From Natrarchaeobius chitinivorans (GTDB taxonomy: Archaea > Halobacteriota > Halobacteria > Halobacteriales > Natrialbaceae), in assembly GCF_003841505.1 (NCBI RefSeq), contig NZ_REGA01000006.1:1-64000 (forward strand): a stretch of DNA of 64,000 bases, written 5' to 3'. A program made the position numbers and the translations under genes. Positions 51,902-59,499 of this stretch are shown here, piece after piece. Under the pieces are notes generated by a model, which saw only the letters and a list, made by a program, of their open reading frames with translations, had not been told where the DNA came from and did not search any database. Every line of letters begins with the position of its first letter. Position 1 is the stretch's first letter.

Positions 51902-51986
51902 ACGCGATTATCGCTTCGGTAGTCGTGCGATCCCGCGGCTGACCGCCAACAGGTGCTTTCTAAACGTCCGCGGCCGTTCTCCCACT

Positions 51987-52598
51987 ATGGGACTGCTGGA
52001 CGGACTCCGTGCCGCCCTCGGATTGCGCGCCGAGGCCGACGCCAGACGCGACGCCGATCCCGACGACCTCTTCGGGATGAGCACCGCCTACCTCACGATG
52101 GAGGCCGAACTCGGCTACGACTCGATCGGGGTGGGCGCGCTCTGTTTCTCCGGCGTCGACTCGAGTAGCTTTCACGAGGCCGTCGACGACGTCGAGGCGA
52201 TCCTCGAGGCGGGCCGGGAAGAAACCGGGACCGACTTCTCCGTCTCGGAAGACGACCACGGCTATCACTGGGTGATCCTGACGGACGACGACCCCGAAGA
52301 CCTGATCACGAGCATGCACTTCGCCGCGGACACGTTCGTCGAACACGGCTACGGTTCGCGGCTACTCGCCGCCGTTTTTGGCTACGAGGAACGCCGGAGC
52401 GGGGATCCGGCCTACTGGATCTACTCCTTCCGTCGCGGCGCGTTCTACCCCTTCGCACCGCAGTCGGGCCGCGAGCGCGACTCGAGCGCGGAGTTCAAAC
52501 TCGAGGCGGCGCTCGACGGCGAACTCGAGATCGAACGCGACAAGGAGTACTGGTACCCGCTGTGGCCGAGTCAGAACGGTACCTACCCGTGGGAGTGA
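51987..52598 (+). CDS. pspAB: PspA-associated protein PspAB
   Basis: The start at 51987 (MGLLDGLRAALGLRAEADAR) gives 203 residues. The body has DLFGMSTAYLTMEAELGYDSIGVGALCFSGVDSSSF, GYHWVILTDDDPEDLITSMHFAADTF and YWIYSFRRGAFYPFAP, features of the haloarchaeal PspAB family, whose genes are often linked to PspA of the membrane-stress response. No pspA is in the window. Cytosolic and acidic. Confidence 0.85.
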   Translation: MGLLDGLRAALGLRAEADARRDADPDDLFGMSTAYLTMEAELGYDSIGVGALCFSGVDSSSFHEAVDDVEAILEAGREETGTDFSVSEDDHGYHWVILTDDDPEDLITSMHFAADTFVEHGYGSRLLAAVFGYEERRSGDPAYWIYSFRRGAFYPFAPQSGRERDSSAEFKLEAALDGELEIERDKEYWYPLWPSQNGTYPWE

Positions 52599-52685
52599 CT
52601 GGCATCCACAGCTGGACGGATTGCAGTCCCGACGTCCCGTCGGACGTCGGATCCATTATGTCGGTTCGCTCACTACGTCGATCCA

Positions 52686-53801
52686 GTGACGGAGTGGACC
52701 CAGTTCAAGGCCGATCGTCGAAACGCCGGTCTCGCCCGGGACCTCGAGGGGCCGTACCGAATCGAGGAGGGGTGGACGACCGACCTCGCCGGGTCGGTCG
52801 GATCGCCGGTTCTCGCCCGCGACACCGTCTTCGTCGGCACGAGCCGGGGTACCCTGTACGCGCTCGAGGCCGACACGGGCCGTCGTCGCTGGGTGGTCGA
52901 AACGATCAGTGCGACCGACCTCGCCCCGATCGTCACGCGGGATCTGGTGGCGTTCGCGACGGCCGGCGGGACGGTTCACGCGGTCGATCCGGCGACCGGC
53001 GACCCGCGGTGGGAAACCGACCTTCCGGGCGGGGCCACGACCCCCCTCTCGTACTCGGACGGCCGGTTTTACGCCGGCCACGAGGAAGGGATCTCCGCGC
53101 TCGAGGCGGAGACGGGCGAACTCCTGTGGAGCCACGAGACCGACGCGCCGGTCGGCGGCTCCCCGGCGATCGACGACGACCGAGAGTGGGACGGACCGCG
53201 GATCTTCGCTGGCACCGCGGACGAAACCGTCCTCGCCCTCGAGGCGGAGACGGGCGAACAGGTCTGGGAGGCACCGGCCGACGGCGCGATCACCGCCGGT
53301 CCGACGATCGCCGACGGCCGCGTCTACGTCGGCGACGACGGCGGAACGCTGCTCGCGCTTTCCGGCGACTCCGGCCAGACGTGGTTTACCTACGAGATCC
53401 GCGGTTCGTTTACTACCTCGGCGACGGTCGTCGAGGACGACGACGAGGACGTTCCTGACGACGACACGACGTTCGTCGGCGCGGACGACGGCTACCTCCA
53501 CGTCACCGACACGTCTTTCGGTCGCCGAAAGGTGCGCGGCTGGCTGTTCTCGAAGAAAGGGATCGCACTCGACGGCGAGGTGTGCTCGAGTCCGGTCGTC
53601 GTCGGCGATGTCGTCTGCGTCGGCGATTCGACCGGGTCGCTCTACGGCATCGACGCCGACGAGTACGACCACCTGTGGCATTTCCCGCTCGAGGGATCGC
53701 TCACGGGGCCACCTGCGGTCGGCGAGAACCGCCTCTACGCCGGCACCGACGGCGAGCGGCTGTACTGCCTCGAGTGGACGCCCGGCGCGCCGAAGCCCTG
53801 A
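52686..53801 (+). CDS. Cytosolic PQQ-like beta-propeller repeat protein
   Basis: The 371-residue protein starts with GTG (MTEWTQFKADRRNAGLARD) and lacks a signal peptide, in contrast to the exported propeller at 7397. Blades recur as VFVGTSRGTLYALEADTG, RFYAGHEEGISALEAETGEL, RIFAGTADETVLALEAETGEQ, RVYVGDDGGTLLALSGDSG, VVCVGDSTGSLYGIDADEYD and RLYAGTDGERLYCLEW. It is a BamB/PQQ-like propeller, probably a binding scaffold, and no catalytic site was seen. Confidence 0.85.
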   Translation: MTEWTQFKADRRNAGLARDLEGPYRIEEGWTTDLAGSVGSPVLARDTVFVGTSRGTLYALEADTGRRRWVVETISATDLAPIVTRDLVAFATAGGTVHAVDPATGDPRWETDLPGGATTPLSYSDGRFYAGHEEGISALEAETGELLWSHETDAPVGGSPAIDDDREWDGPRIFAGTADETVLALEAETGEQVWEAPADGAITAGPTIADGRVYVGDDGGTLLALSGDSGQTWFTYEIRGSFTTSATVVEDDDEDVPDDDTTFVGADDGYLHVTDTSFGRRKVRGWLFSKKGIALDGEVCSSPVVVGDVVCVGDSTGSLYGIDADEYDHLWHFPLEGSLTGPPAVGENRLYAGTDGERLYCLEWTPGAPKP

Positions 53802-53847
53802 CGCGGCGAAACCCTGGCGCGGCGAAAGGACCGTGAAGCGGCGCTGC

Positions 53848-54027
53848 TCACGGGCCGCGACAGGAGCGAAGGCCGGAGCGAAGGCCGGGCGTATCGCGGT
53901 CGGGGACGAACTCGACGATCGGCGTCTCGAACGCCGACTCGCAGTCGGGGCAGGCGATCGTCCCGTCGGTGATCTCGGTTCGGACGTCGGTTCCACAGTC
54001 GCAATGGATGGTGAGTTTCGTGACCAT
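53848..54027 (-). CDS. Small zinc-ribbon protein
   Basis: The start at 54027 (MVTKLTIHCDCGTDVRTEIT) gives 59 residues with two cysteine pairs, HCDCG (9-11) and ACPDCES (about 25-28), typical of zinc-ribbon microproteins. The C-terminus LRSGLRSCRGP derives from a 12-bp tandem duplication (GGAGCGAAGGCC at about 53868-53891). Function unknown. It is convergent with the propeller gene. Confidence 0.7.
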   Translation of the reverse strand: MVTKLTIHCDCGTDVRTEITDGTIACPDCESAFETPIVEFVPDRDTPGLRSGLRSCRGP

Positions 54028-54141
54028 GTGTTCTCCGTCTGACCCGACACAGCGGAGCACAACCCACCCGAAACGCCGCAGTCGTCCTGGCTGACCCGGC
54101 GAGCCGCCGACGGGTTCCGAGCCGACGGTACGTCGGCAGGT

Positions 54142-54149
54142 CTTTATTT
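54142..54149 (+). promoter_or_regulatory. TATA box for a structured RNA upstream of radA
   Basis: CTTTATTT precedes, by about 25-30 bp, the start of a run of hairpins without an open reading frame. Confidence 0.45.
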
Positions 54150-54164
54150 CGCCAGCGTCAATGG

Positions 54165-54304
54165 TGGATTGCTCCCGCTACGCGGGAGTCGTGTATGAGC
54201 CGGAGTGGTTGCTTGGTGGCGATAACTCCGGCTCAGCGCACTTTCGTGCGCGTTTATTGGGTTCGCAACCAATCGTAAAAAACGTTAGGATGCTAACTTT
54301 TGGT
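54165..54304 (+). ncRNA. Candidate structured non-coding RNA
   Basis: Five stems follow each other: CTCCCGC/GCGGGAG (54172-54188), GAGCCGGAGT/ACTCCGGCTC (10 perfect pairs, about 54197-54234), GCGCAC/GTGCGC with a TTTC loop (54236-54251), ATTGG/CCAAT (about 54256-54273) and GTTAG/CTAAC followed by TTTT (about 54284-54301), the last being a fair terminator. A TATA box lies just upstream. It is neither SRP RNA nor RNase P RNA by their conserved cores. An H/ACA-type guide RNA is one possibility, but target pairing was not established. Confidence 0.5.
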
Positions 54305-54444
54305 GTGGTGAGCGACGGGAGGCAGTGTTCGAGTGGTACTCGAGCCGTCCGCGCGCATTCCCCTTCACACCTAAACTCTCCGTTTCGCTCTCGAGCGTCC
54401 CTTCGCCCTCGGGCACTTTCACTTTCACTCCCCTGTTAACGAGC

Positions 54445-54452
54445 CTTTATGG
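54445..54452 (+). promoter_or_regulatory. TATA box for radA
   Basis: CTTTATGG is 24-31 bp before the ATG at 54476, which fixes a leaderless start and rules out the in-frame ATG at 54449. Confidence 0.6.
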
Positions 54453-54475
54453 GGTGTCCGGAACAACGTCGGAGT

Positions 54476-55507
54476 ATGCCAGAAGCAGACCTCGAGACGC
54501 TCCCCGGCGTCGGACCGGCAACCGCAGACAAACTCCAGGACGCAGGCTTCGACTCCTTCCAGAGTCTCGCCGTCGCCTCCCCGTCGGAACTTTCGAACAC
54601 GGCGGACGTCGGCGAGTCCACGGCCGCGGACATCGTCAGTGCCGCTCGAGATTCCGCCGACATCGGCGGCTTCGAGACCGGATCGACGGTACTCGAGCGC
54701 CGGAACGAGATCGGCAAACTGACCTGGCACATCGACGAGGTCGACGACCTGCTCGGCGGCGGGATCGAGACCCAGTCGATCACCGAAGTGTACGGCGAGT
54801 TCGGCTCCGGTAAGTCGCAGGTCACCCACCAGATGGCCGTCAACGTCCAGCTTCCCAAGGAGGTCGGCGGTCTCCACGGCAGCGCGATCTTCGTCGACTC
54901 CGAGGACACCTTCCGCCCCGAGCGAATCGACGACATGGTCCGCGGGCTGCCGGACGAAGCGATCGACGCGACGCTCGAGGATCGCGAAATCGAGGGGTCG
55001 GCCGGCGACGAGGAGGCGGTGGACGAACTCATCGAGGACATCCTCGACAAGATCCACGTCGCGAAGGCGTTCAACTCCAACCACCAGATGCTGCTCGCCG
55101 AGAAGGCAAAGGAACTCGCGAGCGAACACGAGGATTCGGAGTATCCCGTCCGTCTCCTCGCAGTCGACTCGCTGACTGCCCACTTCCGCGCGGAGTACGT
55201 CGGTCGTGGTGAACTCGCGAACCGACAGCAGAAGCTCAACAAGCACCTCCACGACCTCGACAAGGTCGGCAACCTCTACAACGCGGCCGTCATCGTCACG
55301 AACCAGGTCGCTTCGAACCCAGATTCCTTTTTCGGCGATCCGACTCAGCCGATCGGTGGCAACATCCTCGGCCACAAGTCGACGTTCCGGATCTACCTCC
55401 GCAAGTCCAAAGGCGACAAGCGGATCGTCCGCCTCGTCGACGCGCCGAACCTCGCCGACGGCGAGGCCGTCATGCGCGTACAGGACGGCGGACTGAAACC
55501 GGAATAA
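54476..55507 (+). CDS. radA: DNA repair and recombination protein RadA
   Basis: The 343-residue recombinase begins [20 protein letters not shown], an N-terminal helix-hairpin-helix domain (about 1-60). Walker A is GEFGSGKSQ (Gly 107 to about 115, Lys 113), Walker B is [12 protein letters not shown]. The L2 region has [21 protein letters not shown] and the C-terminal segment [13 protein letters not shown] is typical. There is no intein. RadA forms filaments on single-stranded DNA and carries out strand exchange. It has its own promoter; the structured RNA upstream and sufU downstream (convergent) are its neighbours. Confidence 0.98.
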   Translation: MPEADLETLPGVGPATADKLQDAGFDSFQSLAVASPSELSNTADVGESTAADIVSAARDSADIGGFETGSTVLERRNEIGKLTWHIDEVDDLLGGGIETQSITEVYGEFGSGKSQVTHQMAVNVQLPKEVGGLHGSAIFVDSEDTFRPERIDDMVRGLPDEAIDATLEDREIEGSAGDEEAVDELIEDILDKIHVAKAFNSNHQMLLAEKAKELASEHEDSEYPVRLLAVDSLTAHFRAEYVGRGELANRQQKLNKHLHDLDKVGNLYNAAVIVTNQVASNPDSFFGDPTQPIGGNILGHKSTFRIYLRKSKGDKRIVRLVDAPNLADGEAVMRVQDGGLKPE

Positions 55508-55734
55508 CGTCGACCTCCTGGTCGAATTCGCACCTCGACGGCCGTTCCGTTCGCCGTCTCGTTCGGCCCCTGTCAGTCGGTGGCGGCCCGACCGCGATCC
55601 GTCTGTGCTCTCGCCGGTACGTCGTTCCAATTGAGGGTCTCTGTGTACCGAACCGGAGACGCTTCGCTTGAGTCTGTAGCTTCCTCGAAAAACCGAAAGG
55701 GGGATCGGCTAGCAACGGCGTCGCGCCGATTCGG

Positions 55735-55807
55735 ACGGGTTGCTGTGCGTCATTTCCGGTGCACCCGCGACCCGAGCGGCGAGTGTGCAGTACAGCAACC
55801 CGTATCA
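55735..55807. repeat. Dispersed palindromic repeat, copy 9 (diverged; overlaps a minus-strand stop codon)
   Basis: ACGGGTTGCTGT and ACAGCAACCCGTA are the outer arms, with inner remains CCGGTGCACCCGCGACCC. The right flank TCA (55805-55807) is the sufU stop codon. The left flank has lost the TCA, reading TCGG. Confidence 0.75.
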
Positions 55808-56224
55808 GTCTTCAGTCGACGTCTTCTCCTTGTCGAGTTCGCCCCGGTAGATCTCCGCGCCGTCCTGGGCGACCTTTTCGGCGAGTACCGCACACTTGAT
55901 CCGCATCGGCGAGATGTCGACGCCGAGCATGTCGACGACGTCGTCGCGGTCCATCTCGAGCAGTTCGTCGACGTTCTTCCCGACGAGTTCGCTCGAGAGC
56001 ATGCTCGCGGAGGCCTGGCTGATCGCACAGCCGTCGCCGGAGAAGGCGACCCGCTCGATCGTCTCGTCGTCCTCGGCGAGCTTGACGTCCATGCGGATCT
56101 CGTCACCACACATCGGGTTCTCGCCGATGTGGGTGAAGGTGGGATCCTCGAGTTCCCCGTAGTTGCGGGGGTTTTTGTAGTGATCGAGGATCTGCTGTCT
56201 GTACATATCCGAGCCCAGTCCCAT
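55805..56224 (-). CDS. sufU: Fe-S cluster scaffold SufU/IscU-like
   Basis: The 139-residue protein begins MGLGSDMYRQQILDHYKNPR and has the three scaffold cysteines: NPMCGDEIRMD (about 39), SGDGCAISQASASM (about 66) and RIKCAVLAEK (about 113), each in the SufU context. It receives sulfur from the cysteine desulfurase SufS, whose gene is 5.6 kb away at 61815, and assembles Fe-S clusters. The length is normal. The start of homologues is at or near MGLGSDMYRQ. Its stop codon lies at the edge of a dispersed repeat copy. Confidence 0.93.
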   Translation of the reverse strand: MGLGSDMYRQQILDHYKNPRNYGELEDPTFTHIGENPMCGDEIRMDVKLAEDDETIERVAFSGDGCAISQASASMLSSELVGKNVDELLEMDRDDVVDMLGVDISPMRIKCAVLAEKVAQDGAEIYRGELDKEKTSTED

Positions 56225-56358
56225 CGTAATCCCGAATAGACTGGTGAGTTGTAAAAGGGTTCCGGGGCCGACGTCGAGAGGTGACCGAAAACGGTTACGT
56301 CCGTGCTCGAGGGCGGCAAAACGGTACGATCGCCCGGCAAACGGCTGGTGATCGATGC

Positions 56359-56463
56359 TAGTACCCTCCCAAGCGTCGACTGATGAGCGAAATCACGCGG
56401 TGTGGTCCGATTTCGCTCATCAGTTCAGGCTTGGGACGCCACTAGTGGCTTGGGAGGGTACTA
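56359..56463. repeat. Nested palindrome of 105 bp
   Basis: TAGTACCCTCCCAAGC (56359-56374) and GCTTGGGAGGGTACTA (56448-56463) are a perfect 16-bp inverted repeat. Inside, TGATGAGCGAAATC (56381-56394) and GATTTCGCTCATCA (56409-56422) form a perfect 14-bp one. GCTTGGGA also recurs directly (about 56429 and 56448). The right end provides the last codon of the DUF418 gene (TAG at 56463-56461). It may be a terminator for the convergent genes or a second kind of miniature mobile element; no target duplication was clear. Confidence 0.85.
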
Positions 56464-57678
56464 TCGATTGCGTCGAAACGGCTGGAGGGTTCCGTACGTG
56501 AGCACGCGCCAGAGCCACTCCATCGGCCCATATCGGAAGTACCGCAACCAGAGCACTGAAAGAACGATCTGTATCGCCCAGATGGCCACGACGATGCCGA
56601 ACGCCTCGAGCCGGGTTACCTGGCCGAACAACCCGAGTCCGTGTCCGTAAAAAATCGACGTGGCGAGTATCGTCTGGAGGAGGTAGTTGCTAAAGGCCGT
56701 CCGTCCGACGGCGGCCAGCGCCCGGCTTATCGCTCCCTCGGGCCGCCACCGACAGTACAGCATAACTGCCCCGATGTACCCGCCGGCGAGCAACAAACTC
56801 CCCCAGTAGTTGAACTGTCGCCAGAACAGCGCTGACCCGCCGGCCCAGTCGTTCGACTGGATGTACCAGACGCCGGTGAGAATTACGACGAGTCCGGCGG
56901 TCGTTCCGACTCCGAGTAGCCAGCGGTAGAACCGCGACGAACGATCGTTCGTCAGGATTCCCCACTTGAAAAGCGCCATCCCGAGGAGCATGGAACCGCT
57001 GACGCGCCAGGCGGTGTACCCGAGAAACCCGGTCGTCTGTCGCTCGAACGCCGCCGGAATCCGGTGGTCCATCTGGTCTCTCCACCCGCTCCGATACGTC
57101 TCGACTTCGGTCCGGAGAACCGATTCCGGGGGTTGCCACGTGCTCGCAATCGCTGCAGGGTCCATCGTCAGCCCCGCCAGAATCTCGAGGACGGAGGGGA
57201 CTGCCACCAGAAAGACGCCGGCGTACGCGAGCAATCGCGCCTCGAGGTGCCGAAGGAAGACGACGCCGAACGCGCAGACGCCGTAGGCAAACAGGATGTC
57301 ACCGTACCACAGCAGGTAGGCGTGTGCGAGTCCGAACACGACGAGCCACCCGGATCGGCGAAAGAACAACTCGAGTGGGCGTCGGCCTTTCTGCTCTGCG
57401 CTTCGCGTAAAGAGTACGACCCCGCCGCCGAACAGGATCGTAAACAGCGTGATGAACTTCTGCTGTGCGAAGACGTGTCCGACGAACCAGGTCCAGTAGT
57501 TTGCGCCGGTGAAATCACCGTACACGGTCGGATTAGCGAGAACCGATTCGGGCATCGAGAACACCCAGACGTTGATCACCAAAATTCCGAGAAGTGCAAA
57601 TCCCCGAAGCGCGTCGAGGCCGACGATGCGCTCCGACGGTGGCGTCGGCCCCTCCTCATACGGTTTACTTTCCGTCAT
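56461..57678 (-). CDS. DUF418-domain membrane protein
   Basis: The start at 57678 gives 405 residues. The N-terminal ERIVGLDALRGFALLGILVIN is the DUF418/acyltransferase-like opening, and about ten membrane segments follow, ending with TAFSNYLLQTILATSIFYGHG and FRYGPMEWLWRVLTYG, typical of DUF418. Function unknown. The first seven codons, MTESKPY, and the start ATG come from a dispersed repeat copy. The open frame continues upstream through the whole repeat to 57732, which probably is not translated. The stop codon belongs to the nested palindrome. Confidence 0.85.
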   Translation of the reverse strand: MTESKPYEEGPTPPSERIVGLDALRGFALLGILVINVWVFSMPESVLANPTVYGDFTGANYWTWFVGHVFAQQKFITLFTILFGGGVVLFTRSAEQKGRRPLELFFRRSGWLVVFGLAHAYLLWYGDILFAYGVCAFGVVFLRHLEARLLAYAGVFLVAVPSVLEILAGLTMDPAAIASTWQPPESVLRTEVETYRSGWRDQMDHRIPAAFERQTTGFLGYTAWRVSGSMLLGMALFKWGILTNDRSSRFYRWLLGVGTTAGLVVILTGVWYIQSNDWAGGSALFWRQFNYWGSLLLAGGYIGAVMLYCRWRPEGAISRALAAVGRTAFSNYLLQTILATSIFYGHGLGLFGQVTRLEAFGIVVAIWAIQIVLSVLWLRYFRYGPMEWLWRVLTYGTLQPFRRNR

Positions 57679-57742
57679 TTCCGTCGCACCCGCGACCCGG
57701 GCGGCGGGTGCGCCGATACATCGGTACAGCAATCCGTCTCAG
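57656..57742. repeat. Dispersed palindromic repeat, copy 10 (TCA-flanked, supplies a start codon)
   Basis: The core TACGGTTTACTTTCC...GGTACAGCAATCCGT has inner arms TCGCACCCGC/GCGGGTGCGCCG. TCA flanks both sides. The minus-strand ATG at 57678 used by the DUF418 gene lies within it. Confidence 0.85.
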
Positions 57743-58020
57743 AACTCATTGGACCTGCTCCCGTCGAAACCGTTCGGCGTGTTCGTCCGCCCGTCACAGG
57801 TCATCGCGTGCCTGTCTCTTCACGTAGCCGCTACAAAAGATGTGGTGCTCGTCGCTCGACCTCGAGTGCCGGCGATCGTCCGCGGGCAGTCACTCGAAGT
57901 CCGTCGGCGGGCCCGTGTGAGTTCCGACCGCGAACTCGAGCATGCCGAACGAGCGTCTCGAGGGAGGGTTCGGCAGGCTCGCTCGAGTACGTCCTCCGAA
58001 AAAACAGGTCGGCGTCCGAT
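57743..58020. other. Intergenic region, no gene seen
   Basis: The open frames crossing it are arginine-rich shadows without family features. No repeat or RNA structure stands out. Confidence 0.45.
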
Positions 58021-58422
58021 TCAGTCGTCCGCTGGCGCAGCCTCCTGTTGTTGGATGTAGTCGACGATTTCGTCCGTTTCGGCGACGAACTCGTCGTGGT
58101 CGATTTCGTTGCCGTGCAGTATCGTCGAGAAGTACCGCGTGTTGCTGGCGACGTTGATCGCCTCCTCGAGTTCCGCGTCAGAGACGTCGGCCAGCTGCGC
58201 TTCTTGCTTGTGGAAGTAGGTGCAGTAGGGACAGCCGATCGCTGCCGCGACGCCGAGTCCGACGAGCCCTTTTTCCCTCTCTGATAGTTCGGTCTCCGCG
58301 AGGACGAGGTCCCGGAAGAGACCCCAGCTGTGGTCGCTCGCCGGCTCTGCGATGGTCTCCATCCAGCTCGGTACCTGCCCGAGGTATTCCTCGATCTCCT
58401 GGTGTGCTTGTTGCGATGCCAT
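58021..58422 (-). CDS. Carboxymuconolactone-decarboxylase/AhpD-like protein
   Basis: The start at 58422 (MASQQAHQEIEEYLGQVPSW) gives 133 residues of the all-helical CMD fold. The redox site is GVAAAIGCPYCTYFHKQEA, with the CxxC and the following His that mark AhpD-type alkylhydroperoxidases. A role in peroxide defence as thiol-dependent reductase is likely. Cytosolic. The longer frame (58467) lacks family sequence. The gene stands alone. Confidence 0.88.
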   Translation of the reverse strand: MASQQAHQEIEEYLGQVPSWMETIAEPASDHSWGLFRDLVLAETELSEREKGLVGLGVAAAIGCPYCTYFHKQEAQLADVSDAELEEAINVASNTRYFSTILHGNEIDHDEFVAETDEIVDYIQQQEAAPADD

Positions 58423-58730
58423 GGTTTGTTCCCCCGTTCTTCGTGACGAACGGTACGTGGCGCTCAATACTGTTCAATGATACCAAGCACCATTCGGCCT
58501 ACGCCGATCCACCACTTATTTCTTTTTCAAGAAACACTTTCGTAACTATCGCGCAGTGTCCGCCGGACGATCCAGTTGATCGGGCGAGGACACTCGTCGT
58601 CTCGTCCGACGCCGTACCGGTTGCGCGTCTCGTCCGTCCGACGCTTCACCCTCGAGCCCTTGCCATCCTCGCCGTCTCGCTGTCCTCACCGCCATCGCTG
58701 TTCTCGCCACCCTCGCCGCCATCACCGTCC
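58423..58730. other. Gene-free region with an acidic out-of-frame tail
   Basis: On the minus strand, right after the HD gene stop, the -1 frame encodes NGEDGDGGEGGENSDGGEDS, then reaches a TGA (about 58643). This acidic, Gly-rich string looks like a natural halophilic C-terminus and suggests that the HD gene once ended there. The rest, toward the CMD gene promoter, holds nothing recognised. Confidence 0.4.
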
Positions 58731-59363
58731 TCACCGTTCGCCCGCGACTTCCGCCTCGAGTCGATCCGCGAACTCCCGGACGAACCGCGCCCGCTCGAGT
58801 GCGAGTTCCCGGCCCGGATCGGTGTACATCCGCTCCGGGAGATCCAGGATCTTCTCGTGGAGGTGGTCGTAGCCGGACTGTCCGTCCCCGGTCGCGTTTC
58901 CGTCCGTCGAAACCGTCGGACCGTGAATCGCTGTCCCGTTCTCGCCGCCGTAGGAGAATACGCGAGCGAGTCCCACCGCGCCGAGGGCGTCGAGGTTGTC
59001 CGCGTCGCTGAGGAGTCGGGCCTCGAGCGTCTCGGGGTCGACGTCGTTCGAGTACCGGTGGGCGCGAATGCAGTGCTGGACGCGCTCTATCGTCTCCGGC
59101 CGCGCACCGACGTCCTCGAGAACGGTGCCTGCCTCCGTTGCACCCCACGTCGCGTGGTCGTCGATCTCGCCGCGGTCCTCGCGCTCTCGCCCGATATCGT
59201 GGAGGAAAACGGCGAGTGTCACGGTCCGCTCGTCGGCCTCCCGGGGATGGCACTCGAGAAGCGTCTCCGCGAGCGCGCCGACTCGTTCGACGTGCTGCCA
59301 GTCGTGGGCCGGCGAGGCGTCCTCGAAGTACGAGCGGGCGCGGCTGCGAACGTCCTCTAGCAT
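58731..59363 (-). CDS. HD-domain phosphohydrolase
   Basis: The start at 59363 (MLEDVRSRARSYFEDASPAH) gives 210 residues. The metal site is complete: HDWQHVERV (about 20-28), the HD pair in AVFLHDIGRE (about 53), HATWGATEAG, and the late Asp in LLSDADNLDALGAVG. The HD family hydrolyses nucleotides or phosphomonoesters; this subgroup (YedJ-like) has no certain substrate. A longer start (59420) gives 19 more residues. A possible frameshift near the end is described with the adjoining region. Confidence 0.9.
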   Translation of the reverse strand: MLEDVRSRARSYFEDASPAHDWQHVERVGALAETLLECHPREADERTVTLAVFLHDIGREREDRGEIDDHATWGATEAGTVLEDVGARPETIERVQHCIRAHRYSNDVDPETLEARLLSDADNLDALGAVGLARVFSYGGENGTAIHGPTVSTDGNATGDGQSGYDHLHEKILDLPERMYTDPGRELALERARFVREFADRLEAEVAGER

Positions 59364-59499
59364 ACCCGACGTGTTTTCGACTGACGGCGATAAGTGGTTC
59401 GTCTCGACCGGCATACCCAAGGCGAGCGGTCTCTCGGGGGCGGATCGCGGGCGAACGTCTTTCGAGAAGAATCGCGGGCGAACGGCCTTCGAGAACGGA

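Noticed and set aside
54165-54304. SRP (7S) RNA or RNase P RNA
   Set aside because: The conserved GGAAG-type domain of SRP RNA and the conserved core segments of RNase P RNA are absent, and the region is too short.
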